DNA of 64,000 nucleotides from Candidatus Bathyarchaeota archaeon (lineage in GTDB: Archaea; Thermoproteota; Bathyarchaeia; TCS64), in NCBI GenBank assembly GCA_026014875.1, contig JAOZHO010000049.1, forward strand, positions 1 through 64,000, read 5' to 3'. The translations under genes were made by a program, and so were the position numbers. The notes under the pieces are model-generated. The model saw nothing but the letters and a program-made list of their open reading frames with translations. It made no database searches and was not told the DNA's origin. The first letter of the stretch is position 1, and every line of letters starts with the position of its first letter. Shown piece by piece: positions 26,561 to 35,750 of the stretch.

Positions 26561-28384
26561 ATGTGCGGAATTTTCGGTGGAGTACTCAAGAAAGGGGCGA
26601 TCGCCCCCCTCATCCACGACGGCCTCAAGAGGCTAGAGTACCGAGGATACGACTCGGTAGGCTTCGCGACCATTCATGCCGGCGCCCTCCAAGTGAGGAA
26701 GGACGCGGGGCGCATCGACGACGTCGTCCAAAAGCTCAACATGGGCAGCATGCCCGGCTCGATAGGGATCGGTCACACCCGGTGGGCCACCCACGGGGCC
26801 CCGGAGATGGTGAACGCCCACCCTCACACGGACTGTGACGGGAACCTCGCCGTCATCCACAACGGTGTCATCGAGAACTTCATGGAGCTCAAGGAGGAGC
26901 TCCTCAACAAGGGGCACAGTTTCAAGTCCAGGACCGACACCGAGATCATCGCCCACCTCATCGAGGAGGAGCTCAAGGGCGACATAGCCCTCGACGAAGC
27001 GATCCTAAAATCCCTGAGGCGGTTAGAAGGGTCCTACGCCATCGCCGTGGTGTCGAACTCGGACCCGGACAAGGTCTTCTGCGCCAGAAACGAGAGCCCC
27101 CTCGTCCTCGGGGTCTCCGAGGACGGCACATATTGCGCCTCCGATGTCCCCGCCATGCTCCCCTACACCAACAAAGTGGTCTACCTCCGGAACGGAGAGT
27201 TCGCCACCCTGGACCGGGACGGGTACGAGATCAAGCTGGTGAGCGACGGCACCCCTGTGGAGCGGGGGCTCGAGGAGGTCACCTGGTCCCTGGAGATGGC
27301 CGAGAAGCAGGGCTACCCCCACTTCATGATCAAGGAGATCAACGAGCAGCCCACCAGCCTTCGGGGATCTCTGAGGCTCCAGCCCCAGTACCTGGATCTG
27401 CTCACTGCTCTCATCGACAGGGGCCGGGAGATATTCCTCGTGGCGGCGGGCACATCCTACCATGCCTGCATCGCAGCCTCCTACATGTTCTCGAAGCTCG
27501 CCCGGGTAACCGCTTTCCCGGCAATATCGTCGGAGTTCATCGAACAGTACGGTTCCTCAGTCGGCGTCGATTCGGTCATCCTCTGCATAAGTCAGTCGGG
27601 GGAGACCTACGACACCCTGAAGGCCATCGACCACGCCCGCATGAGGGCGGGCACAGTCCTCGGGGTCACCAACTCCGTCGGCTCCACTCTCACCAGGGTC
27701 GCCCGGGCTTATCTCATCCAGCAGTCGGGGCCCGAGATCGGGGTCGCGGCAACTAAGACGTTCACCTCCCAGCTGATGGTCCTCGCCCAGCTCGCTCTCA
27801 GGCTAGCCCGGATGAGTGGCAAGGTCTCCCAGGACGAGGGGGATGACTTCAGGGAGAAGCTGCTGCAGATCCCTGACGTGGTGGAGGAGACTCTGAAGCG
27901 GCACAGGGGTCGCATCCAGAGCCTCGTTGATAAATACGGCGATGAACGGCTCTACATGTTCCTCGGGAGGGGGATAAGCTCCTCGACGGCCCTCGAGGCG
28001 AGGCTGAAGCTCTTGGAGCTCAGCTATGTGCCCTCCCTCGCCTATCCGGCGGGTGAGAGCAAGCATGGCCCCATCAGCATCGTCGAGGAGGGGGTCCCCG
28101 TGATATTCATATGTCCGAGGGGGGAGACCCGGAAGGACATCGTGGGGAGCATCATGGAGATGAAGGCCCGGGGGGCTCGGATCATCTCGGTGTGCGAGGA
28201 GGGGGACCGGGAGATCATCGGGCTCTCCGACGACGTCGTCGAGATGCCGAAGGGGATCCACGAGATTCTCTCGCCGATTCCCTACGTGGTGCCTCTGCAG
28301 CTGTTCTCTTACTATATGGCGGTGAAGAAGGGGCTGGATCCCGACATGCCTCGGAATCTGGCGAAGAGCGTCACGGTTCCCTAG
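26561..28384 (+). CDS. glmS: Glutamine-fructose-6-phosphate aminotransferase
   Basis: GlmS makes glucosamine-6-phosphate, the first step to amino sugars for glycans. The N-terminal Ntn amidotransferase domain needs Cys right after the initiator Met, so the ATG at 26561 (Met-Cys-Gly-Ile-Phe) is chosen over ATG 26543, which would add six residues. The glutaminase pocket GHTRWATHGAP is visible. The two sugar-isomerase domains follow with CISQSGETYDTL and the second SIS block. The C-terminus PRNLAKSVTV is typical. Length (607) is normal. Confidence 0.95.
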   Translation: MCGIFGGVLKKGAIAPLIHDGLKRLEYRGYDSVGFATIHAGALQVRKDAGRIDDVVQKLNMGSMPGSIGIGHTRWATHGAPEMVNAHPHTDCDGNLAVIHNGVIENFMELKEELLNKGHSFKSRTDTEIIAHLIEEELKGDIALDEAILKSLRRLEGSYAIAVVSNSDPDKVFCARNESPLVLGVSEDGTYCASDVPAMLPYTNKVVYLRNGEFATLDRDGYEIKLVSDGTPVERGLEEVTWSLEMAEKQGYPHFMIKEINEQPTSLRGSLRLQPQYLDLLTALIDRGREIFLVAAGTSYHACIAASYMFSKLARVTAFPAISSEFIEQYGSSVGVDSVILCISQSGETYDTLKAIDHARMRAGTVLGVTNSVGSTLTRVARAYLIQQSGPEIGVAATKTFTSQLMVLAQLALRLARMSGKVSQDEGDDFREKLLQIPDVVEETLKRHRGRIQSLVDKYGDERLYMFLGRGISSSTALEARLKLLELSYVPSLAYPAGESKHGPISIVEEGVPVIFICPRGETRKDIVGSIMEMKARGARIISVCEEGDREIIGLSDDVVEMPKGIHEILSPIPYVVPLQLFSYYMAVKKGLDPDMPRNLAKSVTVP

Positions 28385-28437
28385 GGCCTCGGAAGTTTTT
28401 TATCGTCTCCGAAAACCCCTCACGTGAGAGAGGCCCT

Positions 28438-29637
28438 ATGTTGGACTTGGATGCGATCAGGAGAGACTTCCCCATTCTTGAGAAAGGCGTCATTTATTTC
28501 GATAATGCCGCGAGCAGCCTGACCCCGGAGCAGGTAGTGCTGAAGGAGATGGAGTTCTACAGGGAGTACAGGGCCAATGTGGAGAGGGGGGTCCATCGTT
28601 TCTCCCAGATGGCGAGCGAGGAGTACGAGGGGGCCCACGAGGTGGTGGCGGATTTCATAGGCGCCCCCAGCGCTGATTGCGTAGCGATGCTCCGGAATAC
28701 GACTGAGGGGCTGAACCTCGTCGCGAACTCCCTGGGCTTCGAGGAGGGGGGGAAGATCGTGACGACGGTGATCGAGCATCACTCAAATTTCATCACGTGG
28801 CTGAGGGTTGCGAGGAGGAGCGGCTGCTCGGTGGAGGTGGTGCGGCCTGACAGGGAGGGGCGTTTCGATATGGCGGATTTCGAGGCTGCCATCGACGACT
28901 CGACGAGGCTCGTGGCTGTGACCCGGGTCTCTAATGTGCTGGGGTGTAAAGTCCCCGTCAAAGAGATCGTTTCCCTGGCTCACGAGCACGGGGCGCTGGT
29001 GGTGGAGGATGGGGCCCAGGGGGTGCCTCATCTCCCCACGGATGTGATGGATTCGGGGGTGGATTTCATGGCTTTCTCGGGGCATAAGATGCTGGGCCCC
29101 ACGGGGGTGGGGGGGCTGTACATCTGCGAGGAGGAGCTGTACAAGACCGAGCCGCTGTCGATCGGGGGTGGGACCATCTCGGACGTGTCGTTGGACGGGT
29201 ATGAGCTGGCGGTGGCGCCGTTGAGGTTCGAGGCGGGGACACCGGCGATCGCTCAGGTGATCGGTCTGGGGGAGGCGTGCCGTTATCTGGATCGGGTGGG
29301 GATGGGGGAGGTCGAGGTTTGGGATGAGAAGTTGTCGGCGAGGATCGTGGAGGGGCTCCTGGAGATCGATGGGGTGGAGATCTACGGCCCCAGCGAGCCC
29401 CGGGACAGGGTGGGCATCGTCTCCTTTAATGTGGGGGAGATGAATTCCCACGACGTGGCGTTGAGCCTGGATACCGAGTACGATATCGCGGTGCGTTCGG
29501 GGCATCACTGCGCTCTTCCTTTGATGAAAGAGCTATTCAAACTTCCGGAGGGGACGGTGAGGGCCTCCATCTACCTGTATAATACCCTGGATGAGGTGGA
29601 GAGGTTTCTGGGGGGCGTCGAGGACGTCGCCGGCTGA
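28438..29637 (+). CDS. Cysteine desulfurase, SufS-like class V aminotransferase
   Basis: The fold and motifs match the SufS/CsdA group: start DLDAIRRDFPILEKGVIYF, cofactor region VIEHHSNFITW, PLP lysine in FMAFSGHKMLGPTGVG and catalytic Cys in RSGHHCALP near the end. It would release sulfur from cysteine as a persulfide for Fe-S clusters or thiolation. Third codon positions here are rich in G and T, unlike glmS just upstream. The ATG at 28438 begins where homology begins; a gtttttta TATA-like element lies about 40 bases before it. Confidence 0.88.
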   Translation: MLDLDAIRRDFPILEKGVIYFDNAASSLTPEQVVLKEMEFYREYRANVERGVHRFSQMASEEYEGAHEVVADFIGAPSADCVAMLRNTTEGLNLVANSLGFEEGGKIVTTVIEHHSNFITWLRVARRSGCSVEVVRPDREGRFDMADFEAAIDDSTRLVAVTRVSNVLGCKVPVKEIVSLAHEHGALVVEDGAQGVPHLPTDVMDSGVDFMAFSGHKMLGPTGVGGLYICEEELYKTEPLSIGGGTISDVSLDGYELAVAPLRFEAGTPAIAQVIGLGEACRYLDRVGMGEVEVWDEKLSARIVEGLLEIDGVEIYGPSEPRDRVGIVSFNVGEMNSHDVALSLDTEYDIAVRSGHHCALPLMKELFKLPEGTVRASIYLYNTLDEVERFLGGVEDVAG

Positions 29638-29643
29638 TCCGGG

Positions 29644-29793
29644 TCAGCCGATGAGGGGGGCCTCGTAGCATGGTAGGTGGTACCCTTTCGCCTTGTTGCC
29701 CCTCCTGGAGGGCTTGGACATCGCCGTGTCGTAGGGCTGGAATTCCCTCTGGCACTGGGAGCATCTGAATTCGTCGCCGTATCGAGCTGCAGG
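29644..29793 (-). pseudogene. Zinc-finger protein lacking a start codon
   Basis: An open frame of 49 codons after a stop at 29794-29796 contains FRCSQCQREFQP (two Cys) and GYHLPCYEAPL (His and Cys), the layout of a small treble-clef/zinc-ribbon protein. No ATG, GTG or TTG precedes the first cysteines. A different frame starting at ATG 29822 (MPRLRPKTDD) ends where this one begins, so a one-base frameshift, real or a sequencing error, best explains it. The rest of 29794-29915 shows nothing. Confidence 0.55.
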
Positions 29794-29915
29794 TCATCTG
29801 TTTTGGGACGTAGACGGGGCATTTCTGGGTTTACGTCGAGAAAATGGATGGTTCCTGATTAGTTTATGGTGTGGCTTGGGGTATGGTGAAAAAGGGTGTC
29901 GGTGGCGTGGTGGTT

Positions 29916-30059
29916 CTATTTGATGAATCTTGAGGGGGCTTTCTCGAAGGCGAGCTTGCACCTCTCGTTGCAGAAGTAGTATGTCTCGCCCTCGTGTTCG
30001 CTGGTCCATTTGGCCGTCTCCTCGTCCACGGTCATCCCGCACACTGGATCTCTCGCCAT
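29916..30059 (-). CDS. YHS-domain small metal-binding protein
   Basis: The 47-residue protein is a bare YHS domain: ARDPVCGMTVDEETAKW, GETYYFCNERC and a final phenylalanine-rich helix. YHS/TRASH domains bind metals through the conserved Cys pair and occur on copper ATPases and as small metallochaperones. It is divergent from the amidohydrolase gene; no metal transporter is adjacent. Confidence 0.85.
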   Translation of the reverse strand: MARDPVCGMTVDEETAKWTSEHEGETYYFCNERCKLAFEKAPSRFIK

Positions 30060-30117
30060 CTCGGATCGTTTCTTGTTCCGTACGGCGGTTTTCAAATGTT
30101 TCGGATGGGGGGGCGTG

Positions 30118-30128
30118 GCTCTTTTATT
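30118..30128 (+). promoter_or_regulatory. TATA-like box for the YtcJ-like gene
   Basis: A ctcttttattg element 30-38 bases before the ATG at 30157 supports that start. Confidence 0.4.
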
Positions 30129-30156
30129 GTCTATTCTCCATGTCTGTTCGGTTCTT

Positions 30157-31773
30157 ATGCGCGTACTCGATGCCGATCTCGTTCTGGTGGATGGTAGGGT
30201 GGTGACTGTGGATCCCGGGGATTCCATCGTGGAGGCGGTCGCCGTGAGGGATGGCCGGATCGTGGCCGTGGGGGATAGCTCGGATGTCATGGGGCTCGCG
30301 GGGGAGGGTACCCGGGTGGTCGATCTCGGGGGCAGGACGGTGCTCCCGGGGATCATAGACTCTCACACTCATCCGAGCGGGGCCGCCGTGAGATTCTTGG
30401 AGATCGACTGCCGTTCCCCGCCGGTGGAGAGCATCGGGGAGATCCTGGATATGGTCGCCGCGAGGGCGGCGGAGGTGGGGCCCGGGAAGTGGATCCGGGG
30501 GGCGAATTATAATGACCTCAAGCTCCGGGAGAGGCGGCACGTCACCCGGTGGGAGCTGGACGAGGCGGCGCCTGATAACCCCGTGTTCATCAGCAAGGAG
30601 ACGGGGCACCTCTACGTGGTGAATAGCGCAGCCTTGGAGTTAGCTGGGATCACTGAGGAGACCCCTGATCCTCCTGGTGGCATGATAGACCGCACGGAGG
30701 AGGGGGAGGCGACGGGGTTGCTGTACGAGACGGCGGGGTCCCTGGTGTCGGAGCTGATCCCCGAGTACACGGTGGGGGAGATCGTGGAGGGGATGAGGCG
30801 TGTCTGGGACCAGTTCTCGGAGTGGGGGGTGACCACGACCCACGATGCCAGCGCCCACCGGGATGCTATCCGGGCGTATCAGCAGTTGATCAGCGAGGGC
30901 GTCCATCAAGTGAGGACCCTCCTCATGGTGAGCGCGCGGAGGCCGGGGGGCGAGGACATCATCGGGGCCCTGCGGTCACTGGGGGTGGAGTCGGGGTTCG
31001 GCGACGAGTGGCTCAGGGTGATGTCCCTGAAGATCATGGGGGACGGCTCGGGGAGCGGGGGGTCGGCGGCGGTCTACACTCCCCAGCACCGGGGCATGAG
31101 GGATCTGGGGCTGATGACCACGAGCGAGGAGGAGATCACCCGGCTCACGGTGGCGGCCCACGAGGCGGGTCTCCGGGTGAGCATTCACAGCATCGGGGAC
31201 CGGGGCATCGATGCGGGGCTGGACGCCATCGAGGAGGCCCAGCGGAGGATGCCCGTGGAGGGCATGAGGCACAGGATAGAGCACAACAGCTGCTGCACCC
31301 CGAAGCAGCTGGAGAGGATCAGGGATCTGGGTGTGACCCCGTCGTCGAGCATCGGCTACATGTGGGGCATCGGGGATGACTACGTGGAGAATTTCGGGCC
31401 GGAGAGGGTGAGGTGGCTCCACCCCCACAGGACGATGATGGAGATGGGCATAGTTGCGGGGGGGAATAATGACTACCCTGTTACGAGCTACAGCCCCTTC
31501 GTGCAGATCTACGAGGCGGTGACGAGGAGGACGAGTTCGGGTCAGGTGGTGGCCCCGGAGGAGGCGATCGGTGTGATGGATGCGATCCGCCTATACACCT
31601 GGAATGGGGCGTATCTGGGTAGAGAGGAGGACGTGAAGGGGAGCATCGAGGTGGGGAAGATGGCGGATATGGTGGTGATCGACCGGGACATCCTGAGCGT
31701 TCCCCACGAGGAGATCAGGGATATCCGGGTGGAGATGACCATTGTGGGCGGGGAGGTCGTCTACCCGCGATGA
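30157..31773 (+). CDS. YtcJ-like metal-dependent amidohydrolase
   Basis: The protein has the amidohydrolase barrel with a small beta domain. It opens with DADLVLVDGRVVTVDP and has the HTHPSG metal pair. AGLRVSIHSIGDRGID supplies further His, and GGNNDYPVT carries the catalytic Asp. YtcJ-like enzymes hydrolyse amides or formamides, but substrates are rarely known. Its stop overlaps the Nudix start by four bases. Confidence 0.85.
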   Translation: MRVLDADLVLVDGRVVTVDPGDSIVEAVAVRDGRIVAVGDSSDVMGLAGEGTRVVDLGGRTVLPGIIDSHTHPSGAAVRFLEIDCRSPPVESIGEILDMVAARAAEVGPGKWIRGANYNDLKLRERRHVTRWELDEAAPDNPVFISKETGHLYVVNSAALELAGITEETPDPPGGMIDRTEEGEATGLLYETAGSLVSELIPEYTVGEIVEGMRRVWDQFSEWGVTTTHDASAHRDAIRAYQQLISEGVHQVRTLLMVSARRPGGEDIIGALRSLGVESGFGDEWLRVMSLKIMGDGSGSGGSAAVYTPQHRGMRDLGLMTTSEEEITRLTVAAHEAGLRVSIHSIGDRGIDAGLDAIEEAQRRMPVEGMRHRIEHNSCCTPKQLERIRDLGVTPSSSIGYMWGIGDDYVENFGPERVRWLHPHRTMMEMGIVAGGNNDYPVTSYSPFVQIYEAVTRRTSSGQVVAPEEAIGVMDAIRLYTWNGAYLGREEDVKGSIEVGKMADMVVIDRDILSVPHEEIRDIRVEMTIVGGEVVYPR

Positions 31774-32183
31774 GGGGAGCTGATGCGCCGTTGATCGGGG
31801 CTCTGGTGGTGGTGCTCCGGGAGAGAGGCATCCTGATGATAGAGCGGGGTATCGAGCCTCATCTGGGATACTGGAGTCTGCCGGGCGGGGTCATCGACGA
31901 GGGGGAGTCCCCGGTGGAGGCGACGGTGAGGGAGACCCTGGAGGAGACGGGGCTGGAGGTCGTCGTGGTGCGGAGGCTGGGGGTGGTGACGGGGCCCCTC
32001 ACTGGTAGGGGGCACGGCGTCTATCTGTGCTCTGCGGTGGGCGGGGGGCTGAGGGCTTGCCCGCCTGAGGTGACGGATGTCCGTTGGGTCCCGCATGATG
32101 GGGTCCACGAATTGATGGTTCCCGGGTTCATCCGGGAGTTTCTGGGGGGCCTCGATCTTGTATCCCTCGAAGCGGAGCCCTGA
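31770..32183 (+). CDS. Nudix hydrolase
   Basis: The Nudix box runs from GGVIDEGES through RETLEETGLEV with all consensus residues, about residues 39-62. The sequence around it matches an ADP-ribose or nucleotide-sugar pyrophosphatase-type Nudix. Length (137) is usual. It overlaps the YtcJ-like gene by an ATGA and is probably translated from the same message. Confidence 0.9.
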   Translation: MRGADAPLIGALVVVLRERGILMIERGIEPHLGYWSLPGGVIDEGESPVEATVRETLEETGLEVVVVRRLGVVTGPLTGRGHGVYLCSAVGGGLRACPPEVTDVRWVPHDGVHELMVPGFIREFLGGLDLVSLEAEP

Positions 32184-32366
32184 CGATCCCCCGTGTTTTG
32201 AGCGTTGGTTCTACCGTTCAGGCATGGATTTTATTACATCCTCTCATCTTCACTCTGCGTGCGTGAAGTCAGAGTTTAAAAGTCAATTCTCGACGGCGTG
32301 CATCCTCGTCAGGCATGTCGTCGTCTAGATGAACGTTAGTCACTAGGAGAATCTTTTTGTCCTTTA

Positions 32367-32383
32367 CCGATATTGAATATCGG
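32367..32383. promoter_or_regulatory. 17-base palindrome directly before the S9-type hydrolase start
   Basis: The sequence ccgatattgaatatcgg is a perfect inverted repeat with eight-base arms and one central base, ending one base before ATG 32385. A dimeric repressor bound here would block initiation or early elongation. A tttaaaa TATA-like element lies further up at about 32272-32281. The gap 32184-32366 otherwise shows only short AT-rich stretches. Confidence 0.5.
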
Positions 32384-32384
32384 A

Positions 32385-33359
32385 ATGTCTGATCCAGATC
32401 ACAAGAAGATCCTCGAAGAGCTGAAGGGTCAACAGGATAGGATGATGCACATCTTCCAAGGCCTCCAGAAATCCGTGGACGACGTCCTATGGTATCACCG
32501 GCTCGGGGACATCGCCGTCATCGACAAGGTGAGGATCACGGGTCCTCCCCCCAGGAACACCCCCAACCCCACCGCCCAGGGGGCGGGCAACCCCGTGGTC
32601 TTCTGGTCATACACTTTCACCCCGAAGGGCCTCGACGAGAGCCAAAAGTACCCCTTGATCGTCTTCCCCCACGGGGGCGTTCACTCGAACATGGGCTCAT
32701 CATACGCCCACATAATCGGGGAGCTGATCCGGCAGGGCTACCTGGTCGTCGCCCCCGAGTACAGGGGCAGCACCGGGTACGGGGCGAAGCTCTACGATCT
32801 CATCGACTACGGGGGGCTGGAGGTGGAGGACACCTACGCCGCCAGGAACTGGATGGTGGAGAACAACGGCCTCGTGGACCCCGACCGGGTCGGGATCATG
32901 GGCTGGAGCCACGGGGGGCTGCACGCCCTGCTGAACGTCTTCGACCACCCCGACGACTACCAGGCCGCCTTCGCAGGGGTCCCCGTGAGCGACCTCGTCG
33001 CCAGGATGGGGTACAAGACCCAGAAATACAGGGACCTCTACTCGGCGGATCACCACATAGGGAAGACCGCCTACGAGGACGTGAACGAGTATCGGCGCCG
33101 ATCCCCCGCCTGGAACGCTGAGAAGCTGCGGACCCCCCTGCTGATCCACACCAACACCACGGACGAGGACGTGAACGTCCTGGAGGTGGAGCACCTGATA
33201 AAATCACTGAAGGCGGCCGGCAAGGAGTTCGAGTACAAGATATTCGAGGAGGCTCCGGGCGGCCACGTCTTCGACAGGCTGGACACCCGGTTGGCGAAGG
33301 AGGCTAGGACAGAGATCTACAGTTTCTTGGCCCGATACCTTCACCCCCCTAATCCGTGA
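32385..33359 (+). CDS. S9-like alpha/beta hydrolase
   Basis: The 324-residue protein carries the S9 peptidase-like catalytic domain: oxyanion region VFPHGGVHSNM, YRGSTGYG, nucleophile Ser in MGWSHGG, an Asp in TTDEDVN and His in PGGHVF. There is no beta-propeller domain, so an esterase or short peptidase role is likely. The ATG at 32385 is used because the palindrome sits just before it; a TTG at 32373 would read through the palindrome. Confidence 0.85.
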   Translation: MSDPDHKKILEELKGQQDRMMHIFQGLQKSVDDVLWYHRLGDIAVIDKVRITGPPPRNTPNPTAQGAGNPVVFWSYTFTPKGLDESQKYPLIVFPHGGVHSNMGSSYAHIIGELIRQGYLVVAPEYRGSTGYGAKLYDLIDYGGLEVEDTYAARNWMVENNGLVDPDRVGIMGWSHGGLHALLNVFDHPDDYQAAFAGVPVSDLVARMGYKTQKYRDLYSADHHIGKTAYEDVNEYRRRSPAWNAEKLRTPLLIHTNTTDEDVNVLEVEHLIKSLKAAGKEFEYKIFEEAPGGHVFDRLDTRLAKEARTEIYSFLARYLHPPNP

Positions 33360-33372
33360 CGGTGCTAAGACC

Positions 33373-33861
33373 TTGGATGTCCGAGACGCACGTGTTGGTG
33401 ATATCCCAAGCTTCGTCGATTGCTATTCACGGATCTGGGAATCCTTGCGAGGGATACTCCCCGACCAATACGTCGAGGAGACCATCCAAGAGGCGAGTCA
33501 ACCAGAGTTATCCGAAAGAATCCTTGCGGCGATAGCTGACCCCGCTCGAATAATGCTCGTGGCCGAAGAAAATGGGGAGATTGTCGGCTTGACCCAGGGG
33601 AGAACCAACAGGGGAGGCTACAGCTGGCTGGGCTTCATGGGCGTGTCCCCTGACCACAGGAGGAAGGGAGTCGGCGGGGGGCTGCTCGACGTGTTCATAA
33701 GGCGGTCCAGGGAGAGCGGATGCACCAAGGTAAGCCTCAACACGGCGCCCTCGCTGAAGCCCGCCATCAAGCTCTACACGGAGACGGGCTTCATCCCCGA
33801 GGGATACATGAGGAACCACATGCACGGCCTGGACCTGATCTTCTACAGTCTATTCCTCTGA
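33373..33861 (+). CDS. GNAT-family acetyltransferase
   Basis: The acetyl-CoA loop VSPDHRRKGVGGGLL and the final LYTETGFIPEGY give a standard GNAT fold of 162 residues. The start appears to be TTG 33373, since no ATG or GTG lies in frame nearby. The target could be an amine or a protein N-terminus. It is 13 bases after the hydrolase gene and may share its transcript. Confidence 0.8.
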   Translation: MDVRDARVGDIPSFVDCYSRIWESLRGILPDQYVEETIQEASQPELSERILAAIADPARIMLVAEENGEIVGLTQGRTNRGGYSWLGFMGVSPDHRRKGVGGGLLDVFIRRSRESGCTKVSLNTAPSLKPAIKLYTETGFIPEGYMRNHMHGLDLIFYSLFL

Positions 33862-33897
33862 GAAATGCAACACGGCGCCGCGCAGGCCCCCTCTCTA

Positions 33898-33907
33898 TCT
33901 TTTATTG
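33898..33907 (+). promoter_or_regulatory. TATA-like box for the chlorohydrolase-type gene
   Basis: An atcttttatt element lies about 35 bases before the ATG at 33940, favouring that codon over ATG 33865 inside the same frame. Confidence 0.4.
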
Positions 33908-33939
33908 TCTCGGGAGCACTCTTCTCCGAGGCATGGTTG

Positions 33940-35400
33940 ATGATCACCGCAGTTGACGGTGGATACATCGTCGCATTCGATGGAACCGAGCACAGAATTC
34001 TCAGGGGCGGAACCGTCGTCATCGAGGAGGACGAGATAAAATACGTGGGCAAATCCTACGGGGGCCCCGTGGACCGGAGGATCGACGCCCGGAGGAGCCT
34101 CGTCAGCCCAGGCTTCATCGCCCTCCACTCCCACATCTGCGGGGGCCACGGCGAGACCGGGAGGAGGGGCGACGGCAGCCGGAGGCAGCTCTATAACAGC
34201 GACCTCTTCGACAGGATGTTCCCCCGGACCAGGGAGGCCGCTAGGGCCGCAGCCGAGCTCAACTACGTGGAGGTCCTCAAGAGCGGCTGCACCACCCTCG
34301 TCGAGCTCGGGTCCCCCAACGCCCTCGGGGACAAGGAGGCCGTCGAGCTCCCCGACAGGAATGGCATTCGGGCGTACCTGCTGAAGATGTACGGCTCCGG
34401 GAGCTGGCAGACTCCCGACGGGAACAGGGTGCTCTACACCAACTTCGACGGTGAGACATGGGACGAGGAGCCCGGGTTCAAGGGCCTCGAGGAGTCTAAG
34501 GCCTTCATCAAGGAGTACGACGGCTCCGCCGACGGGAGGATCAACTGCCTCCTCGGCCCCAGCACAGTGGATATGTGCAGTGTGGCCCTGCTGAGGGAGT
34601 CCCGGAAGGCGGCCAACGAATTGGGGGTTGGCCTCCAGACCCACGTCTCCCAGTCCTTGGTGGAGTTCCAGGAGATAATGAGGAGGCACGGCATGACCCC
34701 AATGGAACTGCTACACGATGTCGGGCTCCTGGGACCCGACTTCATTGCCGGCCACAGCATCCTCATCGGGGGCCACAGCAAGGTGGGCTACGCCGACCCC
34801 TGGAGACGGGACATCAAGCTCCTTGCGGAGACGGGAACCACTGTCGCGCACTGCCCCCAGGTCTTCGCGAGGTACGGGATCGCCATGGAGTCCTACGCCC
34901 GCTACCTCATGGAGGGGGTGAACATCGGCATAGGCACCGACACCTACCCCATGGACATCATCAGGGAGATGGGCCTCGCGGCCACCCTATCCAAGATCGT
35001 GGAGGGGGAGCCCCGGGTCGCCACCTCCCGGGACCTCTTTAACTCGGTCACCCTCAGCGCTGCCAAGGCCCTCGGGAGAGATGACCTGGGCAGGATAGCC
35101 CCGGGCTGCAAGGCGGACATCGTGATCGTTAACATGAACTCCATCAACATGTCCCCCGTCAGGGACCCCATAAGGAACCTGGTGATGAGCGGCAACAACG
35201 GCGACGTCAGGACGGTCATCATTGACGGCAGGGTCGTGGTCGAGGACGGCGGAGTCCCGGGAGTCGACGAGGAGAGGCTGGCCGAGAACCTCCAGAGGGA
35301 GCAGGAGCGCATCTGGGACATGCTGCCCTCCACCGACGTCTTCGGGAGAACCATCGACGAGATGACCGTGCCCTCTTTCAAGGACTGGGAGGACTCCTAG
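33940..35400 (+). CDS. Amidohydrolase of the SsnA/TrzN chlorohydrolase type
   Basis: The protein has a start VVIEEDEIKYVG, a first metal pair in LHSHICGG, a His in LQTHVSQ, and HCPQVFAR followed by GIGTDTYPMD with the metal Asp. This order fits aminohydrolases acting on guanine, triazines, or formamidines. The start at 33940 is taken from the TATA box. No cytosine or atrazine-specific context is seen. Confidence 0.85.
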   Translation: MITAVDGGYIVAFDGTEHRILRGGTVVIEEDEIKYVGKSYGGPVDRRIDARRSLVSPGFIALHSHICGGHGETGRRGDGSRRQLYNSDLFDRMFPRTREAARAAAELNYVEVLKSGCTTLVELGSPNALGDKEAVELPDRNGIRAYLLKMYGSGSWQTPDGNRVLYTNFDGETWDEEPGFKGLEESKAFIKEYDGSADGRINCLLGPSTVDMCSVALLRESRKAANELGVGLQTHVSQSLVEFQEIMRRHGMTPMELLHDVGLLGPDFIAGHSILIGGHSKVGYADPWRRDIKLLAETGTTVAHCPQVFARYGIAMESYARYLMEGVNIGIGTDTYPMDIIREMGLAATLSKIVEGEPRVATSRDLFNSVTLSAAKALGRDDLGRIAPGCKADIVIVNMNSINMSPVRDPIRNLVMSGNNGDVRTVIIDGRVVVEDGGVPGVDEERLAENLQREQERIWDMLPSTDVFGRTIDEMTVPSFKDWEDS

Positions 35401-35496
35401 AATCGATCATGGATTGTCAGCGACGATCCGTACCGCGATGTATCGTTCTTGCGGAGTCCTTATCACGGAACCGGCTTCTTTCCCTCCCGAGGCACA

Positions 35497-35691
35497 ATGG
35501 AGTTAGCGGATCGCATCGTGGCCTTCGGGCTAATCCTCCTGGTGGCGGGCGTCTTCATCGTCGTATTCGACCCCTCGAATGTCATCGTGTTCGCGAGACT
35601 CGTAACGGGCCCCACGGATCCGGTGGGTACAGTCATCTCGCTGGTGGGCCTCAGCCTCGCCATCGCAGGCGGATACAGGAAGCTCATCTAG
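35497..35691 (+). CDS. Small two-span membrane protein
   Basis: From ATG 35497 the 64-residue product has two hydrophobic segments separated by a short polar loop (IVAFGLILLVAGVFIVVF and TVISLVGLSLAIAGG). No family is recognised. Codon third positions are GC-rich like neighbours, which supports it as a real gene. An ATG at 35449 is an alternative start. Confidence 0.55.
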   Translation: MELADRIVAFGLILLVAGVFIVVFDPSNVIVFARLVTGPTDPVGTVISLVGLSLAIAGGYRKLI

Positions 35692-35750
35692 AACCCTTTT
35701 CCTCCCTGTCTCAACACGGATAAACCGGGGTATCTGCCCCAGAGGTGCCC

